This document shows, in pieces, positions 51,701 through 62,548 of a stretch of 64,000 nucleotides of DNA. A program made the translations under genes and the position numbers. The stretch is from Theristus sp. LFF4_11. Lineage: Eukaryota; Nematoda; Chromadorea; Monhysterida; Xyalidae. The notes beneath the pieces were generated by a model. The model made no database searches and had not been told where the DNA came from. It saw only the letters and a list, made by a program, of their open reading frames with translations. Each line of letters begins with the position of its first letter. The stretch's first letter is position 1. The DNA lies in contig JASANC010001779.1 of NCBI GenBank assembly GCA_030248135.1, positions 61,008-125,007 on the forward strand, given 5' to 3'.

Positions 51701-54700
51701 GACCATACGAACAGGACACAAGTGTCAGGCGTCTTCATTCTTGCACGCATCCGTATTTGCAACAACAACAACAACTCACGATGCATCGCCCGTTGCACGT
51801 TGTCATTCACATCGATCATCAGCCGCCAGATTTTCGCGAGCGAGTCGAGCTGCGCCAGCACGTTCGGTGTGTTCTGCTGCACCGCCCACGACAGGTGGCC
51901 GAAGAACGTGTCCTGATTGAGGTGAGTCAGAGCGGCGCTTTCGGCCAGCTCGCTGTATCGATCGCCCTCGTGCAGTAGTTTCATTCTGAGGCGAGAAAAG
52001 CGTTTTTTTCTTTATTCTGTGTAGTTTGTAGCCCTTCCCCCACCAGTTCCGGAAACTCAAAGGCTGCTATACGATTGAATGGATACTGAGCGTCCCCTTG
52101 GACATTTTAGGATGAACGGAAGGGAGGCAGTTTTTACTGTCATCTTTTTTCCAGTACTGCGACCGAACGCACGCATCGACGACAGCAAATCAGTTTCACG
52201 CGCTTGACGCAACAACTCAACAATACTGAAGTGAGACTGACCTCGAGCCGTCGCTGGGATACGACTGTTTTGAATATGAAACAAACGAGCGCACAACAAA
52301 CGAACATTTTGCGTTGTTCGAACAGCTCTTCGTCCATGCCGACGGTGTCGGTCAGTTGTTGTAGTTCCTCCATCGAAAGCCAACCATCTGCAGAGTTGAC
52401 ATTGCAGTTGGAACATTTCTCAAACGTAGTTTCCAACGTTCATCATAAGAAGGATTAATTATTGCAAAAAACGTCTCATTTTTAAAATGGTCATAAAGAG
52501 TTTTCAATATTTTCCGGATTTTTCGAGGTAACCATCGGGTTGAGAAAGCGAATACGGTTGAAATCATACTTTGTGTGGTCATCGTTTGACATTCTCCGCA
52601 ATGAAACTGATGCCTTCTTTGGTGTTTTAAACAAAGATCAGGAAACGTGATTACGCGACGAATTGTACCTAAAACCTGCACATATGACAAACCAACAGCA
52701 TCGATAGTTTGCGACAGCCAATTGGATTGTTGCAGGTTGTGTTCTTTGGCGAGCGCACAAAACTCCACCAATTTCTCTTTGTCTTGTTGCATTGCGGCGA
52801 CATAAAGCAACGGCATAAACACGTTCGCTCGGTCACGCAGCTGTGTAGTAAAGTTGCATTTCTGACCGCATTGAACAAAAATTTGCAATGTTCTGGTGCG
52901 AAGAAACATCAAAGTTATGTTGCACAGTGAAAAACCACGCACACAAACGAACGGCGACTTTGGGCGATGTCTTTAGCCAGCGCTAGCCCAGAAAAACATA
53001 CTGAACGCCATTGAGTAGGGCGCCCGTCGAGTTTTCTCTGTCACTAAGTACCTATACACCACCACTCGGTGGGGCTCGATCCCCCGAGCGCACAGACAGC
53101 AGTCTAACGCGCTACCACCAGGCCACGAGGGTGACGATGCACACATGCACGTAAGTGTACATGAACGCACTATCGTTTGCGTTGCCTGTGTGTTGGTTTA
53201 CGACTGTGGAACATTGCTGTGTTTATAACAGAGTGCACGATCGTCACACAAGGACTTTATGAGAGAGAACACAAAAAAACCGCGTGGACGGCCTAAGTGA
53301 GCAGGCACGGACTTTATGAAACTGACCACGGACTTTATGAAACTGACCAGGGGACTTTATGAAACTGACCGTTTCGGAGTCGCTCAGCAGGCACTGGCCG
53401 GATTGGATTGCGGTTTCAAGCACTGCAGCGTACTGGTCGCTTTGCACCTTGGCCGCTGCCAGCAGCGCGGACACGTACGGACGTCTGAGTGAACGAAAAC
53501 AATCGTTGTTTGTGTCTGTAGTCGCAGGCAACGCAGATTAAAGCCAGCAATCAGTGATGATGGCACACACGACACGAGATAAAGCAAGATGAAACGTTAT
53601 TAAAGTCCTACAGGGTGTGTCGCCACTAGCTAGTGGTGCTACACAACTAAGCAACTGAATAAATTCAAGAGACAACACAGTTGAAGTTCCTCGTCACATC
53701 ACGTTGAAGAGCAAACATTGGTGAATCGGTTCACGTGAAAAAAAACTGAACTATAAATGTTGATGATTTCGCTCAGGAACTCAGTGGTGTAGTAGCACTA
53801 CTGGATTGCTGAACTCTGATGAGGATTGCGCTAGATGCCAAGCACTGAAACTCACTGAGACACTCGCAGCTGCAGCGCACGCTCACAGACCGGTCGAACG
53901 ACCGTCTGCCAATCACAGCCGATCTCGAAGGCGCACCGCAACAGCAGTTGCAGCGGGTGATTCGGTATCTGATAAGCCAAGCGTGCCCAGACGTCGTCGT
54001 CCAGCAGATCCACGCCAGCACTGCTGCGAGCTCGCACGGTCGCGCCGATGAAGCCTGCACGCAGAGCAAGCACGCTCAGTCGCATCGCAATCGCAAATTA
54101 TTGACGGTCGCCTCTCGCGGCCGTGTCGCTCAGTCGAAACAACAACTCGGCCGTTGAAAGCCAAACGGCACCGGCTGGTTCAGAGGCTCACTGCCCGCAC
54201 AGCGGGGTTCACCGAAACGGTATCGTATTGGCGAGGCCATATTGGTCAGTTCATTCCGACACCAAACCACCGCAGGGCACCAACAGAAACTTTCTTGACA
54301 TTGTTCAGTAGTGGGGGTGCCGAATCGTACGAAAATGAACGACAAGCGTACCAAGTGCAACATCGAACTGCGCGCAAGCGGCCAATCGAACGAGCACGTG
54401 ACGACGAATCGACTCTGGACACTCGGGCGCTTCGACGAGTTGCACCAGCTGAGCAATAGAAACACTGCAGCATCATTATGGCAATGGTGGCGGATGCACC
54501 AGAGAATTGACACGCTGAACTTGCAGTTGCACTCGAGAATTTGGGATCTGCTGGCTGACAGGTAAAGTTTTGATATGCGACTGTGAAACAACCCGATTTC
54601 GGAATAAAACAAACGTTCACTCAAACGTTGACTCGTAAGATAAATTCAAATTTTCAGAGAGAATTCAGAATACGCACGGACATTTGCGCAAACAAAAAAC

Positions 54701-57700
54701 CGTATTTTCAGCAAGAGCCAGTCAGAAAAAAACCAGTTCAAAATCATGTAACCGAGCGCACTTTCGGCAATATCTGCGGATGCCGCTGGTGGTCGCCGTG
54801 CTCTGCGACGTGCGTCACCAAGTACTCAACATGACTGAATCGAATGGCGCCGCCCGCCTGTCTGTAAATCTGCTCGGCGCTCTCCCAGTCGCCCCTGAGC
54901 AAATGCGCACGCATCATCGCAGCACCGGTTGCCTCCGTCGGTCGCAGGCCCTGCTGTTCCATGGTCTGCAAGAAGCGGAATTTGTGTCGTCACTAACTGG
55001 TCGTCTGAAGATCATCGGGCGATTTTTTAACCTGTTTTTCCGCTGACAGCACGCACACACACTGGCACTGACATACACAGAATACACACACAGAATACAC
55101 ATGCGCAGCGCCAGTCGGCATGTAACGAGTTCCAAACTTTTGATGAACAAAAAATTCATTAGGAAATTCAGAAACACCGTGTGCGCTGAGCTGACCTGCA
55201 TCAGCTGTTCGGCCTCCTCCTGTTTGCCGTGTCTGATGAACGCCTCGACGAACGCCGCATAAACGCGCTCATTCAACGACAGCTCTTGACCACGCATGTG
55301 CTCGAGCACTTTACTGAAATCGCACATCACACACAAGTACTCTTCTGACAAGAGAACAGCAGCAGCAATGTTGGCGCAAAGTCACACATTTGTGCTGCGC
55401 GCATATCAGCACAGCAATTTCTGTACAGCAAGCATGCATGCACATGACCACCAACCAATCAGCTGATTGCCTGTTAATTTAGAGTTCGACCGTAGAATCA
55501 ACTGGTAAACGACGCACGTCGCACGGGGTATGTCGTCGCGCAAGCAGTACGCCTCGGCAAGCCGCTCATACGTGACGACGTTCGGCTGCAAGGACGCTTC
55601 GGTCATTTCCGTCAACAGCTCGGTTGGGTCGAACGGATGCCGATTCGCGATCAAGACCGACATCAACGCGTTGTAGTGCGCGACCGCGAGTGCGCTCTCT
55701 GGCAATGGAAACGCGAGAAGGCAGTTTTTTTTTTCAAAAGTCAGTTTTTGATCCACGTAATGTGTAACTAATCTCCCTTTCTTTTATTCAATGGGTCTGT
55801 TCGACAATGAAAACGCGGTAAGAAGTTGGCGCTTTTCGGCAGTCGGAGAGAAACGAACATCAAGAAAGGCTGGTGGGACTGCGCTACTCACCTCCGTGCA
55901 AACGAATCGATCACAAAATCACGTTATGGATAATGCCTGCACTCTTCAGTTGGTCTGTGTGGAGTTACTGACAATGAAGTGATAAGCAATTCTTTAGGCC
56001 AGTTTGTGGAATTCACTCACAATCCCAATTCCTCTGATAAAAAAGTAAGAGAAATTATCCAATGTCGTGTTTGGCCAACGTAGCGCCCACGTCCACCGTT
56101 ACAGTCTGTAATTGTCCACATTATTGCACACAGCACGCACACCTGCTTCGATTCAAGCGAACTGAGCATCTTCGACCGACTGGAAATGTCACCAAGGCAA
56201 GCCATATACGCAAGACTCGCACCAACCTGCAAGCGCCGCCAGCTGCTTCAACGTGTCGAACACCTCCAGGACGAACTGTACACGTTGCTGCTGCGGCGCC
56301 AGATACGTGTGCAGGCCGGCCGACGACAGCAACAGCATCTGGTCGCGATGGCGGATCTCGCGCGCTGAAACGCACAATCAGCTGGGCTTTTCATTGGAAA
56401 CATGAAAAAAGTTCAGCAAGAAAAACACTTACTTGCAGGCAATCAGCTGATTGGTTGGTAATCACGTGCGTACATGCTTTCAGTGCACTACACACTCCAC
56501 CACCACAGCAATGCCTGCACAGAAAGCATGCATCACCCACCAATCAGCTGACACCCTGTAATTTAGAGTTCGACTGTACGTACTGTGGACATTAGTATCC
56601 GGTTGCACGCTTTGTGCATGTTGTACCTCGTTAAATAAGATAAACAACAAAAAAATATGTCAAAAATTTGAAGATTTTCATTGATTTTCAACCGATTCTG
56701 ACAGTGAACCGGGCGTATATGACGTTGTAAACTATACGTTAGTGTTTTTCACTAAAAAACCGTGGTTCCAGCAGAGTGCACCCGTGCTGCCAGCAGGTGT
56801 CACCTTGCTCCTTGCTGAGCGTGCTCAAGTACTCGAGCGCCTCTCTCAGCAGCCGTGGTTGCAGTCCGGTGGCGGTGTGCTGCGCGCGATACTCGACCTC
56901 GTTGAACACGGCACGCACCGTTTTCAGCTGCGGAAAGTGCAACCGGCGACTGCCCAGCTCGCGGAGGCCCTCGCGCACGCCGAGTTTTATTTGTTCGCGC
57001 TATGTGAATCGTGAAAGCGAAATAAAAAAAACGGAACGGAACGGATGATCGAGAGACTGATGGATGGCTGCTTTGACCATGGGTGCGACGGCGTGTATGG
57101 AATGGCCGAGTAAACGTGGCACCTGTTTTCAGGGAGCAAGCAGCGCGCGAAATTTGAATGAAAGAAAAAAGACGTTCAGAAACCCAACTGTGTGTCTTTG
57201 ACGCGTTTTTTTCAATCTAATTGATTCTTCGTCTTCGTGCTATTCTGTTCTTTCATTCTTCCTTGCACATACGATTGCGAATTATCTTGGCATTATTGAA
57301 AAAGACAACTCCTAGTCTACGACTGAAGCCGGCTTAATGGAGAATACAAGGACTGCCTTATTTACTCGGCCATTCTGTAGCGGTACGCCGCTATGCCGGC
57401 GAGTGCACGCACATTGCCCACAAACTACCGCAACATGTGCGCAATGCATGCTGGCAAGTGCACCTTATTCTATCACTTCATTGGTGTCTGCAAAGTCCCA
57501 TTCTGAGCTTGCATCGCTAGAAAAGAGGCCTGCGTTCTCATTTGTTTGTTTGCACACGAGTGCAACATTGGTAAAAAATGCGCAATAAACAGAGAAGATT
57601 ACTTTCGGTTGTGCATGAATACAAATAAAAAACCACTGAACAGCACGCACAAACAGTCGCTCCTTGGCTGCTTGATAGCGAAATCGTCCTGACTGGTGAA

Positions 57701-57788
57701 TGAACGACGGCGGACGTGTGCTGCTGCTGACGGAAGCATCCTCCGAAATGCTCGCTTGTTCGGACGGCAAGAAATTGCTGCCAAGTAC
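36110..57788 (-). CDS. LRPPRC-like pentatricopeptide-repeat protein, about 25 exons
   Basis: The family (animal LRPPRC) binds mitochondrial mRNAs and supports their stability and translation. Exons by - strand order: 57788-57651, ~56973-56804, 56364-56227, 55698-55518, 55313-55196, 54965-54762, 54550-54500, 54448-54331, 54054-53864, 53484-53370, 52861-52676, 52418-52306, 51985-51780, 51490-51387, 51277-51163, 49913-49861, 49488-49402, 49151-48991, 48771-48611, 48333-48114, 48001-47817, 47761-47655, 47323-47240, 36714-36618, 36261-36110. Phases chain except between 53864 and 53484, where a small exon may be missing. PPR-like helical pairs are clear, for example YNALMSVLIANRHPF, PNVVTYERLAEAYCLRDDIP, ERVYAAFVEAFIRHGKQEEAE and GDWESAEQIY. 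About 1150 residues; vertebrate LRPPRC is near 1400, so N-terminal exons may lie beyond 57788. No targeting peptide was identified. Confidence 0.8.
37296..38476 (+). repeat. Left pseudo-LTR of the Penelope-like element
   Basis: About 1.18 kb, almost identical to 44336-45519. It contains the last ~137 codons of the reverse transcriptase (37300-37694), the 3' region, and ORF1 exon 1. This is the usual Penelope arrangement of a 5'-truncated copy in tandem ahead of a full copy, giving LTR-like direct repeats. Confidence 0.9.
37909..41313 (+). CDS. ORF1 of the Penelope-like element, five exons, 493 residues
   Basis: Exons 37909-38121, 39412-39573, 39758-39948, 40334-40726 and 40791-41313 chain in phase and total 1482 bp, exactly 494 codons including TGA. 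The protein has a polar start (MNDTETMAAALPPRD), a predicted coiled coil (IYRQIGDLHKSDEQLAEAHK), an RRM-like segment (NLHFMDIRPNKTTQMIVRF, then YKRQLLSDAR), a domain with HEVYKSIKEKYPELN, Q/N/P repeats (PANQQVPAANQQ), and an Arg/Asn/Tyr-rich tail like RNA-binding RGG/RS tails. The order resembles the coiled coil-RRM-C-terminal plan of LINE ORF1 proteins. Exon 1 lies in the pseudo-LTR, so the promoter is probably there. The exon 4/5 junction within a GTCA repeat is the least certain. Confidence 0.65.
38650..39140 (+). repeat. Minisatellite of ~48-bp units in ORF1 intron 1
   Basis: About ten copies of a unit built around TTCGGCTTCGGGCCACATCG, TTCGTGCT and GCACGCCAACTT. It lies within the Penelope-like element between ORF1 exons 1 and 2. 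The frames open across it are artefacts. Confidence 0.9.
41847..44735 (+). CDS. Penelope-like reverse transcriptase with N-terminal GIY-YIG endonuclease (one in-frame TGA)
   Basis: The frame runs 41847-44735 (about 962 codons) and is interrupted only by TGA at 43779-43781. N-terminal endonuclease: VVYCINCKKCGANYVGE, then LKTRFGQHR (GIY-YIG type with Cys/His residues). Linker: DCDCHTSKYKY, a CxC motif followed by a distal Cys. Reverse transcriptase: IPIIYATPKLHKTP, KGIPMGGNSSPLLADL, FRYIDDILV (catalytic Asp pair) and GDLNYLDLTF. Endonuclease before the RT plus CxC fits the N-terminal-EN clade of Penelope-like elements (Naiad), known from many invertebrates; canonical Penelope has the endonuclease last. 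The TGA may be an inactivating mutation. Naiads of some lineages use UGA as selenocysteine, but I saw no clear SECIS. Confidence 0.85.
44336..45519 (+). repeat. Right pseudo-LTR of the Penelope-like element
   Basis: Nearly identical to 37296-38476. The ORF1 exon 1 copy here (44949 on) has a 2-base insertion ('atgcaagagagcacg' versus 'atgcaacagcacg') that shifts its frame; the left copy is open. Low divergence indicates a recent insertion or sequence homogenisation. Confidence 0.88.
45969..46691. mobile_element. hAT-like non-autonomous element, 723 bp
   Basis: Inverted ends TAGAGATGTCAAG and, from the right, TAGAGATGTAAGG. Perfect 8-bp duplication ATTGTGAC at 45961-45968 and 46692-46699. The interior shares 'cagggagtccgaa' and following sequence with the element at 60322-61035. 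No transposase frame. Confidence 0.85.
47240..49488 (-). CDS. LRPPRC-like gene: C-terminal helical exons
   Basis: Exons 49488-49402, 49151-48991, 48771-48611, 48333-48114, 48001-47817, 47761-47655 and 47323-47240 all chain in phase. They encode helical segments such as SRSELYELANFYVNN, GNLQIALDTFEMM, DNVTLLKAMHTRHVLRPTL, MLFYALFLNAIHKRHDQH and AILYPLALALMESGNNEQARRLFE, the last a recognisable PPR/TPR-like repeat. Confidence 0.78.
50001..50993. mobile_element. MITE with AAGGCC ends, split by a hAT-like element
   Basis: The left end AAGGCCAATTCATGCACGGC and the inverted right end AAGACCGATTCGTGCACACA match; further in, TATCCGGCACGTCACG occurs on both sides (about 50828 and 50968). The hAT-like element 50026-50820 interrupts the left arm. 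Confidence 0.65.
50026..50820. mobile_element. hAT-like non-autonomous element, 795 bp
   Basis: The ends TAGAGTTGG and, from the right, TAGGGTGGG are followed on both sides by AAAACCGGTTTT-type sequence. Perfect 8-bp duplication GGCCTATA at 50018-50025 and 50821-50828. It lies in a PPR-gene intron. No transposase frame. Confidence 0.82.
52966..53138 (-). mobile_element. tRNA-derived SINE, copy 4
   Basis: Reverse copy: head CTCGTGGCCTGGTGGTAGCG at 53130-53110, B-box-like GGGGGATCGAGCCCC, then the body ending near 52966. Lies in a PPR-gene intron. Closely matches 31285-31492. Confidence 0.8.
54762..55698 (-). CDS. LRPPRC-like gene: most typical PPR exons
   Basis: Exons 55698-55518, 55313-55196 and 54965-54762 join in phase and encode consecutive 35-residue helical-pair repeats: AHYNALMSVLIA, NVVTYERLAEAY, NERVYAAFVEAF, QGLRPTEATGAAMMRAHLL, GDWESAEQIYRQAG. 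Residue spacing and the small/polar pattern at repeat starts fit PPR motifs. This is the strongest evidence for the gene's identity. Confidence 0.85.
55425..55494. mobile_element. MITE family A, partial copy
   Basis: Only the right part remains: GACCACCAACCAATCAGCTG, then 'ttagagttcgaccgta'. It lies directly downstream of a PPR exon donor. Confidence 0.55.
56430..56577. mobile_element. MITE family A, copy with altered left end
   Basis: Inner inverted blocks CAATCAGCTGATTGGTTGG and CCACCAATCAGCTG are intact. The right end 'agagttcgactg' is followed by TA; the left CAGTC end is missing. Confidence 0.65.
57085..57385. mobile_element. MITE family F, copy without nested insertion
   Basis: Inverted ends 'ggaatggccgagtaaacg' and 'ttactcggccattctgta'. 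Matches both flanks of the 33140-33892 copy in reverse orientation, lacking the family C insertion. Confidence 0.6.
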
Positions 57789-57954
57789 CTGAATAGAAAA
57801 TCAGCTATGCCCGTGGAAACATGGCATCTTTTGTCAGGGTGCAAGGTTGGCTAAGGGGATAAAAAAATTTGTAATCATTTATTCCTGTAATATTCGTTGT
57901 TCTCCAGTCCACTAAAACGCCACCCTCTCCCTACTTGAAGATTAAATCATTTTT

Positions 57955-58390
57955 TTTAATAGATTTTTTTAATATTTTTACATGTTCGGTTTGTTTTACG
58001 CGTTTCGTCGAGCTGAGTTCAGCTAGACCAGAACGATCCCGTTAACTATAAAAGCGCAAATCGTGTTTTATTGAAATTTTGTCCATTTCATACAGGGAAA
58101 GTCGCATTTTAAACAGTAAAACAAGGCAATTTTTGATGTGTGATGAAATAATGAGTCGTTCTTAGTTGTTTCGCTTTAGAAAAATTTGGCTGTGTTCAAA
58201 AATCCCAGTTTCCTGGAGCTAAGGCTGCATCCTCCGTCGCCCCCAAGACACTTAGTTTCAGGTTCAGCCAGCTAGGCTATCTGCGACATGGCGAGGGACC
58301 GCTCTTCAAAACACCAAAGTATGTCTGGACTTTGGAAACGTATTGAAAACACGTAACAGATTTCGCGATCACGTTGCGGGCAACTGACCA
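57955..58390. repeat. Dispersed ~400-bp repeat, copy 1
   Basis: Shares with 59530-59960 the landmarks 'cgtcgagctgagttca', 'actataa.agcg', 'cgtgttttattgaaatt', 'cttagttgtttc' and 'cgatcacgttgcgggcaact'. Identity is roughly 85% by eye and both copies are in the same orientation. No termini or coding content recognised. Confidence 0.65.
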
Positions 58391-58942
58391 GAATAAAAGA
58401 TCATACATGGTCTTCCGACAAGAAATTCAGCAAGCACATTGGTGCAATTACTAGCCCTCGTTGCACATGTCCAGTGTGTTTTTGCTTGCTGTCATGTGCA
58501 AGCGCAAAAACTAAAAACGCGCTAAAAACCGACCAAACACCAAAATCTAGTAAAAATACCTGAACCCCGGTTCCGCAGTTACGTGCATATTCTCCGATTT
58601 TTTTAAAACTGATTTTTCGATGTGCTAGTAGTTTTCGATTCGACGGTAGTACGCAGTACGTACGTGCACATAGAAACATGCCAAGCATCCATTCTTGTGC
58701 AACGTCAGAAAAAATGTGCACTAGGACGCAACTGCGGAAGCGGGCTTATTGCTGTTTTCTTTTTATTCACCGCCGCTATTCCCGGATCGGGAAACTGTAG
58801 ATCTTCGATCGCGGTCGTTTGGGGCCGGTGTATCGATGTCGATGATGATGACGTTGCTGAGTCAGCGGCCGCCTCCGAGCATTGCATTGTGCTCGCGTAA
58901 ATTGTTCTGTAAATCGAAGTGCTTCAGAGCTCAATGTGTCTA

Positions 58943-59105
58943 CAGTCCACTGTAAATCGTCTCAATAACATCTCCAACTAGCTGATTGATTGATGCATGC
59001 ATTCTGTGCATGAAGTGCTAAATTCGCAGTTTGGTTGGCACAGAATGCATGCATCACGTGACCACCAACCAATCAGCAGGTTGCATATGTTATTGAGTTA
59101 GACTG
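58943..59105. mobile_element. MITE family A, full copy
   Basis: Left CAGTCCACTG... 'tcaataacat', right 'atgttattgagttagactg', flanked by TA. Inner ATGCATGCATTCTGTGC and its inverse are present. Confidence 0.75.
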
Positions 59106-59529
59106 TATTCGGAGGATTAATCAGCACGTTCGCACTTGCTTGATGATAGACAGAAAAAGTGACTTGAAACAAACTTGATTGGTCTTGAAAAAACTTGACT
59201 AGTCCAGCAAATTACATTACAGCAAATTAAGTCAGATGTAAGGTTGATGAACAAAAACAAAAAATGACGATTTCAAATGATGAACCAACCGCTTTCTGAT
59301 ACCGTCAAAACAATGGCGGCTGATGCCGATGTCAATGTTGACGTCAACGATTCTGGAATTCCAAAGCTCTCCAAAACGACGTCGACAAAAAAAAGACCCC
59401 TTCAAACCGCGTCGAATCATTCTTATTTCGTCAATTTAAAATTTCATCATCCATAAAGACTCTGAAACAGTACCGAAGACGTGGGGGTGGGGGGGGGGTA
59501 TACGTATATACCTAGGGTTAGGGGAAAAA

Positions 59530-59960
59530 ATCCACATTTTTTTACAAGTTAGGTTCGTTCGAAGCGTCTCGTCGAGCTGAGTTCATCTAGACTATTTTCA
59601 GAACGATCCGGGAAACTATAAGAGCGAAAATCGTGTTTTATTGAAATTATGTCCATTTCATAGAGGGAAAGTTGCATTTTCAACAGTAAAACAGGGCAAT
59701 TTTTCACGTGTACTTGAATATTGAACCGTTCTTAGTGGTTCCTCTTTAGAAAATTACCAAAATTTGACTGTGTTCAAAAATTCCTGTTTGCTGTAGCTAA
59801 GTCGGCAACCCCTGTCGACCCGGTCGCCCCCCCCCCAAGACTTACTTTCAGGTTCAACCAGCTATGCTATCTGCCACATGGCGAGAGCCCACTCTTCAAA
59901 TCATCGTATCGAAAACACGTACCATGATTTCGCGATCACGTTGCGGGCAACTGACAGACG
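59530..59960. repeat. Dispersed ~400-bp repeat, copy 2
   Basis: Direct repeat of 57955-58390 with small gaps; ends at 'cgatcacgttgcgggcaactgac'. Confidence 0.65.
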
Positions 59961-60321
59961 CAAGTTTAACACGTCAGTTTAGCTCAGCACGCAAGTTTTA
60001 ACATGTGGCCATGTTATCGGGTATCTGAAAAACGGTCGTGTGATGTGGTATTAACCAACATCTCCGCTCAAATTGTTTAACAATATATCGCACAACTCCA
60101 TTGTAGACCTATAACATACGCCAATCAACAAAATATCATGTTCATCTCATGGCCTACCGACTGAAAAACATGTTCTAAGTTGCAAGAAAACGATTTCTGA
60201 AACGATATTTCAATTCAGTTAAGTCATTTCAACGCTAAAAATTGACTCTAGAAGTCATCCAAATCGAAAAACATAGAGTACGTCGGTCAAAATGACAATA
60301 TAATGACATATACCTAAGCAC

Positions 60322-61035
60322 TAGGGTTGTTAAAAAAAACAAAAATCGTCATTTTTGTTTTAAAAAAAAATTTTTTTTTTTTTAAATTCAAAAATCAAAG
60401 TTGTGCTAAATCAATCAGGGAGTCCGAAGAACCACATATGATATGCAAGCGCCTCCCGAATGACTCCCGTATGGCGGAACTTTGCAGATTTTGTTTTGGT
60501 GACCTCAATTACCCCTTTTCCAAACCGTCACCATGCCTCTTCTTGTGTTTTGACCTCCAAAACGTCACTAATTGTCCCCAGCTAAGCTAATGCTAAAGTG
60601 AAGACAAACATACCGCCTTGAAATTCGATCAATTCTTCTGATGGTGTCGCGACGACACGACACGAAGCAGCAACCAGACAACGTAGCGCTTGCAAACGGA
60701 GCAGCGAGCACAATCGGACGCTCTGCGAGGCGAATTGTCACCTTATCTGCATCGGAAATGGTAGGCTAAGCTTTGGGACGCTCAAAAACTTCATCGCAGA
60801 TGTTGTCGAAGCCTAAAATCAGTCGGTAAAACGGCCCAAAATCGACTGCTAAAGGTTTTACGAGGTATAATCAAAAAAAATTTTTGTTGAACTTTCGAAA
60901 AATTGTGCCAAAATTGAGGTTTTCAGAGCATATTAGAGGAAAATTTTTCGAATTAAAAAAAAAAAAATCGGCATTTTTGTTTTTTTTAATCACTTTTTTT
61001 TAAAAAAAAATTTTCATTTTTGTTTAACAACCCTA
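60322..61035. mobile_element. hAT-like non-autonomous element, 714 bp
   Basis: Inverted ends TAGGGTTGTTAAA and TTTAACAACCCTA. Perfect 8-bp duplication CTAAGCAC at 60314-60321 and 61036-61043. Subterminal A/T runs with CAAAAAT...ATTTTTG. Interior related to 45969-46691. Confidence 0.88.
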
Positions 61036-62129
61036 CTAAGCACACAAAGAAGTTGGGAAGAAAATTTGGTTTGAACTTTCAAAAAATTATGCCATAAATC
61101 GAATTTTCAGAGCAAAGTAGAAGAAAAATTTTTCAAATTTTTTTTTAAAGTTTGAAAAAAAAATCCAAATTTAAAAAAAAACAAAAAAAAATAAAAAAAA
61201 TTTTTTTAAAGCCCCTAACCCCGGAGTGCTACATTATGAAAGAAATGCACATGCATCTTCATCAAAAATCCATTCCACTGGTACGGGTGCAGCGGCTGCA
61301 CACGCACAGCATCTGCTCATCTGTGGAGAAGTGTCGGGAACCTATCTGTGAAACTTGTCGATGTGGAAAATGGATCAGAAAACAAACTGGAACGATGAAC
61401 TGATTCCATTCAGCGTTGCATTATCAGTATCTCCTTCAATTCACCAGTTTTTTATTGTTCAAAAGGTTGTGAGCTCTGTGTCTGTCTGTCTGTTCCCTGC
61501 CATAGTGCAAGCAAAAAATTGACGATGTGTTATGTTCTGTTTGATGTGAGGCATACAAATAAACTTGATTGAATGATTTATGAAAATCGGCTAAAATTAC
61601 TTTCCAGTGATATTTTCTTGTCTCTTTGTGCCGTTCCGTTTGTTTAGTTCAGAGATCCTCCGATTTCCGTCTGCGATTTCTGTCTGTTTGGATTGTGCCT
61701 TGAGTGAGTTTGGCTGCCACAAATTTTAAATGATAGTGCACAAAGTTTTGAGCAACCGATCGAATGTGCGTCCAGAATTTTTTCGTCGTTGTAGCCTCTG
61801 GTGCAACCACCAATCAGGGCCCGATTCGTTTTTAATTTGTTTTTCTGGGCCAACCAATCAGGGCGCTATCAACCAACCGACCATCATTTAAAAAAACTTC
61901 TGTTTATGGTCATCATGGTCTTGTGCAACGTTCAAGGAGTCACCGTGTCACTTGTTTGTTTTTCTGGGTCAACCAATCACAGCGGCCTTTCGCCATTGGG
62001 ATCGCGAACAACGGCCGAAAGCACACGAATGGCGCCGCTTCAGTTTCTTCACTACGTTCATTTATTCAAGAAGTTGCAACAAGGAATTGCATTTTCTCTT
62101 TTTGATTGAAAAAGTAAACGAAAGAAAAA

Positions 62130-62356
62130 GTGAATTTGGCTGCCACACCTTTTTAAAACGTCTATTGCTGTTTCTAAAGCGTGATTGCTATAATTCACGC
62201 TCCGGTTTTCTTTATGCTGTTTAGTACGGTTGGCCTACATAGGGAAAGAAATATTTTGTACTAAACAGCAAAAAGAAAACCAAAGCGTGAATTATAAGCA
62301 ATCACGCTTTAGAAATAGAAATAGATGTTTTAGAAAGGTGTGCCAGCCAACTCATT
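62130..62356. repeat. Long imperfect hairpin, arms ~95 bp
   Basis: The left arm ('ggctgccacacctttt', 'aagcgtgattgctataattc', 'gctgtttagtac') is mirrored by the right arm ('gtactaaacagc', 'gtgaattataagcaatcacg', 'aaaggtgtgccagcc'). The loop is about 30 bp. It may be a foldback-type MITE. Confidence 0.8.
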
Positions 62357-62358
62357 TA

Positions 62359-62548
62359 AGGCGCGTTTAGCAATTAGTTTTTTGTGCGTACGCACGGACA
62401 CGACACGTAAAAAATGGCCACGCGATTTAGAAATCGTGTCGTGTGTGCTATCTTAATGCATTACGGACACGATTAGTTTGCGTACGGGATTTAGAACGAC
62501 GTTTGTGCGTACGGACGAAAAACTAAATGGTGTTTCCGCCTTTAGTTT
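62359..62548. mobile_element. MITE with AAGGCG ends
   Basis: Left AAGGCGCGTTTAGCAATTAG, then 'tgtgcgtacgcac'; right, inverted, AAAGGCGGAAACACCATTTAG, then 'cgtccgtacgcac'. Inner ACACGACACG / CGTGTCGTGT words are also inverted. It directly follows the hairpin. Confidence 0.6.

Noticed and set aside
54246..54620. - strand frame with an Arg/Ser-rich start resembling a mitochondrial targeting peptide
   Set aside because: A different frame in the same stretch (54448-54331, EAPECPESIRRHVL...) chains in phase with neighbouring PPR exons; this frame is its shadow.
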